64,000 nt of DNA. It comes from Synechococcus sp. PCC 7336 (GTDB lineage: Bacteria; Cyanobacteriota; Cyanobacteriia; Thermostichales; PCC-7336). Under the pieces are notes generated by a model that was not told where the DNA came from, ran no database searches, and saw only the letters and a program-made list of their open reading frames with translations. Of this stretch, positions 59,041 to 64,000 are shown piece after piece. The position numbers were made by a program, and so were the translations under genes. Each line of letters opens with the position of its first letter. Within the stretch, counting starts at the first letter, position 1. The stretch spans positions 1,054,001 to 1,118,000 of the forward strand of contig NZ_CM001776.1 in the NCBI RefSeq assembly GCF_000332275.1, read 5' to 3'.

Positions 59041-60573
59041 CTAGCTTAGCTGCTGAAAGACGGGTTTAGGAGAATGTTTGAGAACCTTAGCAGAAAGACC
59101 CCCCCAAGTAACCATTGCCCAATCGAGTCGATCGATACTGTCGAGGGTATATCCCAATTGCACCAGAATACGCAGGCTCAGGTCCGGTACGATTGGCGAT
59201 AGCAGAATGGCAGCGATGCGCACCGATTCCAACACGGAGTAGAGCACTCGTTCGACGGCGGCTCGATTCCCCTGCTTATATAGAGTCCAAGGCGCTTCGG
59301 TTTCCAAGAACTTATTACTGGCTTGAGACAGCGTTAAGACAAGGCTGCCAGCCTGCTTGAAGTGATAGCGATCGTAGGCTTCAGCCACCTGTTCTGGCAG
59401 TGCCTCGGCGATCGCCCGCAGCGGATGGTCTGCCGCTATCTCCAGCTCGGGAATGGTGTATTCGCAGTATTTCTGGAGCATTGACAAGCTGCGATTGAGC
59501 AGATTGCCTAAATTTTTGGCTAGGTCGGCATTCACAATATCCACAAAGCGCGTTTGGCTGAAGTCACCATCCTGACCCAACTCAATTTCTTTGAGGAAAT
59601 AATAGCGTACGGCATCAGTGCCATACTGTTCCACTAAGTCGTAAGGGTCGAGGACATTACCCAGACTTTTGCCCATTTTGCGTCCGTCTTTGGTTAGAAA
59701 ACCGTGGCCGAACACCTGTTGCGAGACAGGAATTCCAGCAGACATTTGCATAGCAGGCCAATAAACTGCGTGAAAGCGCAGAATATCTTTCCCAATTAGA
59801 TGCAAATTGATGGGCCACCACTTGCGCAGCGCATTATCGAGGCTAGCCGTTTCATCTGCTTCCAAGAGAGCGGTGATGTATCCCAATAAAGCATCAAACC
59901 AAACGTAAAGGGTTTGGTCGGGATCGTTCGGTAGGGGAATACCCCAGGTCACATGAGCGCGGGAAATGGAAAAATCTTTGAGGCCCTGCTTGACGAAGTT
60001 GAGCACCTCGTTGCGACGGAAGTCCGGTTGGATAAACTCGGGCCGTTCGGCGTAGAGGGTTTCGAGTTTCTCTTGATAGTGAGAAAGGCGAAAGAAGTAA
60101 TTGGGTTCGTCCCGCCATTCGGTGGGCTTGTGGTGAATGCTGCAGATATGGTCTTCTAGCAATTCAGATTCGTCGTAAAAAGTTTCGCAGCCGACACAGT
60201 ACCAGCCCTGTTGGTGGCCCAAGTAAATGTCGCCGCGATCCCAGACCCGCTGAAAGAACTCCCTGACAATTTGGCTGTGGCGGGGGGAAGTGGTGCGGCT
60301 GAACCGATCGTAGCGAATTTCGAGCAGGTGCCAGAGGCGATCGAATTCAGCGGCAATTTCGTCGCAATGTTGTTGGGCAGGAATATTCCGAGCTTCGGCA
60401 GTGCGCTGAATTTTTTGGCCGTGCTCGTCAGTGCCAGTAATGAGTAGAACTTCATCGCCCCGCAAGCGTCGATAGCGGGCGATCGCGTCCGCCGCAATGG
60501 TGGTGTAGGCACTGCCGAGATGGGGCAGGCCGTTGACATAGTACAGCGGAGTCGTAACGGCAAAGCGAGGCAT
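59041..60573 (-). CDS. metG: Methionyl-tRNA synthetase
   Basis: 510 residues. The class I signature is HLGS in YVNGLPHLGSAYTTI, and the KMSKS loop appears as KMGKS in TKDGRKMGKSLGN. A single-zinc-knuckle insert is visible (YCVGCETFYDESELLEDHICSIHHK, with Cys, Cys, Cys, His ligands). The anticodon-binding helical bundle follows (EAPWTLYKQGN). The C-terminal oligomerisation domain found in some species is absent, which is normal for this shorter form. Located between the NYN gene and the ABC permease on the same strand. Confidence 0.97.
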   Translation of the reverse strand: MPRFAVTTPLYYVNGLPHLGSAYTTIAADAIARYRRLRGDEVLLITGTDEHGQKIQRTAEARNIPAQQHCDEIAAEFDRLWHLLEIRYDRFSRTTSPRHSQIVREFFQRVWDRGDIYLGHQQGWYCVGCETFYDESELLEDHICSIHHKPTEWRDEPNYFFRLSHYQEKLETLYAERPEFIQPDFRRNEVLNFVKQGLKDFSISRAHVTWGIPLPNDPDQTLYVWFDALLGYITALLEADETASLDNALRKWWPINLHLIGKDILRFHAVYWPAMQMSAGIPVSQQVFGHGFLTKDGRKMGKSLGNVLDPYDLVEQYGTDAVRYYFLKEIELGQDGDFSQTRFVDIVNADLAKNLGNLLNRSLSMLQKYCEYTIPELEIAADHPLRAIAEALPEQVAEAYDRYHFKQAGSLVLTLSQASNKFLETEAPWTLYKQGNRAAVERVLYSVLESVRIAAILLSPIVPDLSLRILVQLGYTLDSIDRLDWAMVTWGGLSAKVLKHSPKPVFQQLS

Positions 60574-60638
60574 GGTGGCTGGGGAGCACTCTCAAATGAC
60601 GGCAAGACTTCATTATCCTATCTGTTGGCTCCCCTCAA

Positions 60639-61496
60639 CTACTCCCCGAACGATTCCCCCAGAAAAGAGAGGGCGGTTACGAGCAGGGCGATCGCCAGAC
60701 CGGGGAAAGCTGCAGTCCACCAAATCCCGCTACCGGCGGCAAAGGAATCTAGCGCTACCCGCAAATCTTGACCCCACTCCGGGATCTCTGGGGGCAAGCC
60801 CAGACCGAGAAAGCCTAAAGATGCAGCAATCGAAATGGCATCGGCGGCGTTGAGAGCGACGAGCACGGGCAGGCTGGACAGAATGTTGGGAAAAATGTGA
60901 CGGCGCAGGATCTGGGCGGTGGGAGCCCCCGCGGCGATCGCCGCCTCCACGTAGCCGCGAGCTTTGACGCTGGCCGTTTGGCTGCGCACGACCCGGAAGT
61001 AGAGGGGACCGTAGGCCAAAGCCACTGCCACTCCAGCCGTGACGATACCGGGACCGAGCACAAAGGCAATGGCGATCGCCAACAGCAGCCCCGGTAAGGT
61101 GTAAATGGCATCCATGACAAACACCGTCGCGCGATCGAACCCTCCTCCCCAATAGCCGCTGAGCAATCCCAGCGGTACGCCAAACCCGAATCCGAAGCTG
61201 GTTCCGGCTAGCACCACCTGCAAGGCAGTGCGCGCTCCATAGAGGGTGCGGGAGAGCACGTCATATCCCTGTCGTGTAGTTCCCCACCAATAGTCTGCAT
61301 TGGGGGCTTGATGGATGGGATGGGGCAGAAATTCAGTTGGATCGCGCAGCCATCCCCATTGCTGCAAGAGGGGGGCAGTTGCTGCCAAGATTGCATACAG
61401 CAATACAACAGTCGCACTGACCGCCAATAGGGGTCGCTGTCGCAAGCGCCACCTCGACGACAGTCGCCGAGCGCGATCGGTGAATCCCATCGCCAC
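60639..61496 (-). CDS. Oligopeptide/nickel-type ABC transporter permease (DppC/OppC family)
   Basis: 285 residues, GTG start overlapping the GerW stop (TAGTG); the Met at codon 3 is another option. Six membrane segments; the permease signature EAA loop is GYVEAAIAAGAPTAQILRRHIFPNI, and the N-terminal portion resembles OppC/DppC (FLPHPIHQAPNADYWWGTTRQGYDVLSRTLYGARTAL). It would pair with a DppB-like permease, ATPases and a binding protein, none of which is in the window. The substrate is unknown. It is the end of an operon with DUF2953 and GerW genes. Confidence 0.88.
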   Translation of the reverse strand: MAMGFTDRARRLSSRWRLRQRPLLAVSATVVLLYAILAATAPLLQQWGWLRDPTEFLPHPIHQAPNADYWWGTTRQGYDVLSRTLYGARTALQVVLAGTSFGFGFGVPLGLLSGYWGGGFDRATVFVMDAIYTLPGLLLAIAIAFVLGPGIVTAGVAVALAYGPLYFRVVRSQTASVKARGYVEAAIAAGAPTAQILRRHIFPNILSSLPVLVALNAADAISIAASLGFLGLGLPPEIPEWGQDLRVALDSFAAGSGIWWTAAFPGLAIALLVTALSFLGESFGE

Positions 61497-61930
61497 TAGT
61501 CCAACTCCGCTGCCGCTTCAGAGATGGATGCCGCTTCAGAGCTGGCTTCGGCCCGTTGTTGCAGCCATTGCTCCAGCATGGGCATGAGTCCTTCGGCCAA
61601 CTGAGCCCATTGATTGCTCTCGCGATCGATCGGCAGCAGCTCGACTTTATCGGCCCGAATCACCAAAAACCCCATCGGTTCCACCTTGACGCCACCCCCC
61701 GCTCCGCCCCAAAGGCCGCTGCTGCCGTGGCCTCCGTTGTGGCGATCGCCAGCTCCGCCACCGCCGCCGCCCAACCCGAATCGGAGGGAGACATAGGGCA
61801 CGATTGTCGTCTCTCCCACCGCGATGGGCTCGCCAAACGTCTGTCCAGTTTCTGCCAGCGACCGTAACTTGCTGAGGACAGCATCTAAGACATTATCTAC
61901 GGGAAAGGCGTTGGGCTCGGACATAGACAA
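61496..61930 (-). CDS. GerW/YtfJ-family protein
   Basis: 144 residues. Matches the GerW (YtfJ) family: VDNVLDAVLSKLRSLAETGQTFGEPIAVGETTIVPYVSLRFGLGGGGGG, a glycine-rich stretch, then GGGVKVEPMGFLVIRADKVELLPID. In Bacillus YtfJ affects spore germination, but the family occurs widely in non-spore-formers. It lies 21 bp after the DUF2953 gene and overlaps the permease gene. The paired DUF2953-GerW order is the same as ytfI-ytfJ in Bacillus. Confidence 0.85.
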   Translation of the reverse strand: MSMSEPNAFPVDNVLDAVLSKLRSLAETGQTFGEPIAVGETTIVPYVSLRFGLGGGGGGAGDRHNGGHGSSGLWGGAGGGVKVEPMGFLVIRADKVELLPIDRESNQWAQLAEGLMPMLEQWLQQRAEASSEAASISEAAAELD

Positions 61931-61951
61931 TTCAATTGCAGACCGTAAAGG

Positions 61952-62461
61952 CTAGTACATCCAGGCTACAAGCGATCTCCGTTTCGTCCACACCCATTTT
62001 GCGAGCGGGCAGAGCAGCGCGATCGGGCGCAGGCGCAGGCAGGCAAAGCCGCGCGAGCAGAAGCCAACCCGCTCGAAGGTCACGCAGAGCGAGCGCTGCA
62101 GAGATGGCGGCAAGCTGGAGAGTAGCACCAGACATTGCCCCGTCAGGGAAGGATCGTCAAAACCGATTTCGGCTTTTAGAGAACAAGCTTCAATCGCGAT
62201 CGCGGGGCTGAGGGCGTGCAGTAGATCCAGGCCCAACTGCACTCTGCGCCACTGCAGGGGCTTCGAGCAGCGACGCATTAGGGATAGGCGGGGAGACCAA
62301 CGGGTGCGCTTGCAGACTCTCGTTCCGATTGAAAGATTTGCGGCGATCGCGAACGGGCCGCTCCACGGTTTTCGCCACCGCACTGCAAGCCGCCAGGGCA
62401 GCAAGAGGAGGACTGCCCCCAAGAGCAGAAACAGCCCTAAGACTGTTCCCAAAACTATCAT
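61952..62461 (-). CDS. DUF2953 membrane-anchored protein
   Basis: 169 residues. One N-terminal hydrophobic segment (about 2-23, IVLGTVLGLFLLLGAVLLLLPW), then a basic soluble domain with LSLMRRCSKPLQWRRVQLGLDLLHAL, KAEIGFDDPSLTGQCLVLLSSLP, the DPALTG-like motif diagnostic of DUF2953 (YtfI). Function unknown, but linked by order to GerW. It starts the operon DUF2953-GerW-permease. Confidence 0.75.
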   Translation of the reverse strand: MIVLGTVLGLFLLLGAVLLLLPWRLAVRWRKPWSGPFAIAANLSIGTRVCKRTRWSPRLSLMRRCSKPLQWRRVQLGLDLLHALSPAIAIEACSLKAEIGFDDPSLTGQCLVLLSSLPPSLQRSLCVTFERVGFCSRGFACLRLRPIALLCPLAKWVWTKRRSLVAWMY

Positions 62462-62512
62462 GCAGAGCCTCTGCTAACGGCAGTCCGCATTATGCCCCAC
62501 TCGCGGTGTTGG

Positions 62513-62715
62513 TAGCGGTGACTACTCTCACCGCTAACCCTACGGGTCTAGCGGGAGCTTCTCAGACTCACGAGTGAGAGTTGCTGTTTCACAGGCATCC
62601 CAGCGGATAAGCCTCCATAGCCAGAGAGCGGTAGTCCAACCGCCCTGCGTTTAACTATCCTATCCCCCTCACCGCCAAACGCTCTGCGTTCTGGCGGGAG
62701 TACCCCGGAGGTCAT
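62513..62715 (-). mobile_element. Possible IS200/IS605 right-end remnant with TnpB tail
   Basis: On the minus strand a 55-codon frame (62715 to TAG 62550-62548) reads PERRAFGGEGDRIVKRRAVG and GGLSAGMPVKQQLSLVSL, resembling the disordered tail of TnpB-type proteins. It is followed by ACCCGTAGGGTTAGCGG and a perfect 9-bp hairpin TAGCGGTGA / TCACCGCTA (62513-62536) containing GTAGTCAC, like the right-end structure of IS200/IS605 elements. The catalytic part and left end are absent. The assignment rests on pattern memory and needs a search. Confidence 0.4.
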
Positions 62716-62727
62716 GATGGGCGGAAT

Positions 62728-63903
62728 TCAGCTAGGCTTTGCCACCCCCACCAGAGATTCAACCGCCGACAGGGAGTCGGCAGGGGATTCGAGAGTTGGA
62801 ATGCGGCAGCGGGCATCGCCAATCAGCCAACTGAGATCGTTTTCTTCCGTATCGATGACTTGGCCATCCGCAGACATGCAGTATTTACCCAGCACCATCC
62901 GCTGGCTGAGATTCACCCCTCGGGCCACGTGGGTGTAATCGAAAATGACACTCTTATCGATGGTGCATCCCTCATTCAGAATGCAACCGGATCCGATCGC
63001 ACTCGGGCCGATAATCTTAGTCCCATCGTTGATCCAGGTGCTGCCGCCAATGTAAACGGGTGGGGTTATTTCCACTTTGTCCCAATTGGCCCGTACATTC
63101 AAACCCACCCAGACGCCGGGGGAAATTTCAGTACCGGGCACCTCGACCGCATTGACTTCCCCTTTGAGGACTTTTTGAATGGCTTCGTAATAGTCAGGAG
63201 TGCGGCCAATATCGACCCATTGGAAGTCAGCCGCCACCCCATAAAAAGGAGCGCCTGCTTCGACCAGCTTGGGAAACAGATCGCCGCCGATATCGTATTC
63301 GCATCCAGAGGGAATGTAGTTGAAGATCTCTGGCTCGAAGATGTAGATGCCGGTATTGATGGTGTTGCTCAGGGCCTCTTCCACCGAGGGCTTTTCTTGG
63401 AAAGTTTGGATTTTGCCCTCTGCATCCGTGACCACCACGCCATAGCTGGGCACATCTTGCTCGGGCACCTCGCGCATGACGATGGTGGCGATCGATCCTT
63501 TGGCTTTGTGGAAGTTCACCACTTGGGTCAAGTTCAGGTCGATGAGGGCATCGCCACACAGCACCACAAATGTTTCATCAAAAAAGCCAGAGAAATCTTG
63601 AATCTTGCGCAAACCGCCCCCTGAGCCAAGCGCCTCTGCGATCGGCTCGCCATCTTCAAAATGCCCCTCGAACGAGAACGCCATCTGAACGCCCCATTGC
63701 TGGCCATCCCGAAAGTAAGTTTCAATTTGGTCTGCCAAGTGACTGGTATTGACCATGATTTGATTGAAGCCGTGCTGTTTGAGCAATTCGACCAAAAACT
63801 CCATCACGGGCTTGTGCATGATGGGAATCATGGGTTTGGGAATCAGATAGGTAATGGGCCGGACCCGCGTTCCCTTACCAGCCGCCAGAATCATTGCTTT
63901 CAT
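62728..63903 (-). CDS. cugP: Sugar-phosphate nucleotidyltransferase, CugP-type UDP-glucose pyrophosphorylase
   Basis: 391 residues. The N-terminal nucleotidyltransferase domain starts KAMILAAGKGTRVRPITYLIPKPMIPI, with GSGGGLRKIQ, VVLCGDALIDLNL and the sugar-binding region EYDIGGDLFPKLVE. The C-terminal part is a left-handed beta-helix (GSTWINDGTKIIGPSAIGSGCILNEG). In Synechocystis the corresponding protein makes UDP-glucose in place of GalU. It was formerly annotated mannose-1-phosphate guanylyltransferase, so substrate choice is inference. The ATG lies 97 bp from the right edge, where no other gene is visible. Confidence 0.85.
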   Translation of the reverse strand: MKAMILAAGKGTRVRPITYLIPKPMIPIMHKPVMEFLVELLKQHGFNQIMVNTSHLADQIETYFRDGQQWGVQMAFSFEGHFEDGEPIAEALGSGGGLRKIQDFSGFFDETFVVLCGDALIDLNLTQVVNFHKAKGSIATIVMREVPEQDVPSYGVVVTDAEGKIQTFQEKPSVEEALSNTINTGIYIFEPEIFNYIPSGCEYDIGGDLFPKLVEAGAPFYGVAADFQWVDIGRTPDYYEAIQKVLKGEVNAVEVPGTEISPGVWVGLNVRANWDKVEITPPVYIGGSTWINDGTKIIGPSAIGSGCILNEGCTIDKSVIFDYTHVARGVNLSQRMVLGKYCMSADGQVIDTEENDLSWLIGDARCRIPTLESPADSLSAVESLVGVAKPS

Positions 63904-64000
63904 CGCCCAAGCCTCTCCACAACAACTGCGGTGCCTCTTTCCTCGAATCGAGATACGGTTATCGAGTCGAGCTTCTCGATCGCCGCTCCATCAAACCCAC

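Noticed and set aside
1-64000. CRISPR arrays or cas genes
   Set aside because: No regularly spaced repeats of 25-40 bp and no Cas-like protein were seen; tandem repeats found are inside genes or leaders.

Overview
The window is a cyanobacterial chromosome segment. Evidence: HIP1 octamers (GCGATCGC) are dense almost everywhere. There is a beta-carboxysome operon (ccmK2-ccmK1-ccmL-ccmM-ccmN-ccmO), a CO2-uptake NDH-1 cluster (ndhF-ndhD-cup), an ABA4-like carotenoid gene, a LabA-like NYN protein, a cyanobacterial CugP-type UDP-glucose pyrophosphorylase, and GC-rich codon use. A unicellular Synechococcus-like beta-cyanobacterium fits; the species cannot be proven from the sequence.

Layout. 1-13.1 kb: housekeeping genes (secD running off the left edge, sfsA, nadE, tRNA-Pro, glmS, an OmpA-family protein, moeA, precorrin-8X methylmutase, purK, rnpB), interrupted by an AT-richer two-gene module next to the tRNA (J-domain protein plus HNH-type protein, 3.6-5.2 kb). 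13.1-28.4 kb: an orphan TRAP substrate-binding protein, cobU, a second J-domain protein, a DUF2887 nuclease-like protein, a Kv-like channel, an MscS channel, a lipoate-ligase family protein, a pentapeptide-repeat membrane protein, a FecR protein, queE, and a complete TRAP operon (dctP-dctQ-dctM). 28.7-35.0 kb: two divergent operons for tyrosine degradation through homogentisate (lrp, an unknown gene and fahA leftward; hppD, hmgA and a haem-oxygenase-fold gene rightward). No maleylacetoacetate isomerase is visible, and two uncharacterised proteins are translationally coupled to fahA and hmgA.

35.0-43.2 kb is an accessory, decaying region. It holds a ParE/RelE-type toxin-antitoxin pair, an internally deleted dihydrofolate-reductase-like gene, glcD (intact), and the wreckage of a type I restriction-modification locus. 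The wreckage comprises an HsdS pseudogene with two nonsense codons, two PD-(D/E)XK genes of which one is frameshifted at a T8 run, a third partial copy, and an HsdM tail fused to a broken PIN toxin behind an intact RHH antitoxin. An ABA4-like gene follows, with an IS5-family element inserted exactly at its stop codon.

43.3-58.2 kb is the CO2-concentrating block: two alpha/beta-hydrolase genes, the leftward ndhF4-ndhD4-cupB operon (CO2 hydration at the thylakoid), an 850-bp divergent regulatory region, and the rightward ccmK2K1LMNO operon followed by ftsH. 58.3-64 kb: NYN protein, metG, an oligopeptide-type ABC permease in an operon with a DUF2953/GerW pair (the ytfI-ytfJ pair of Bacillus), a possible IS200/IS605 right-end remnant, and cugP. 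Intergenic repeats of at least three families are scattered through the window.

No single gene set is proven to be a new system. The strongest candidates for new biology are the two unknown enzymes of the homogentisate cluster, the J-domain/HNH module, and the repeated AGGA leader of ccmM.
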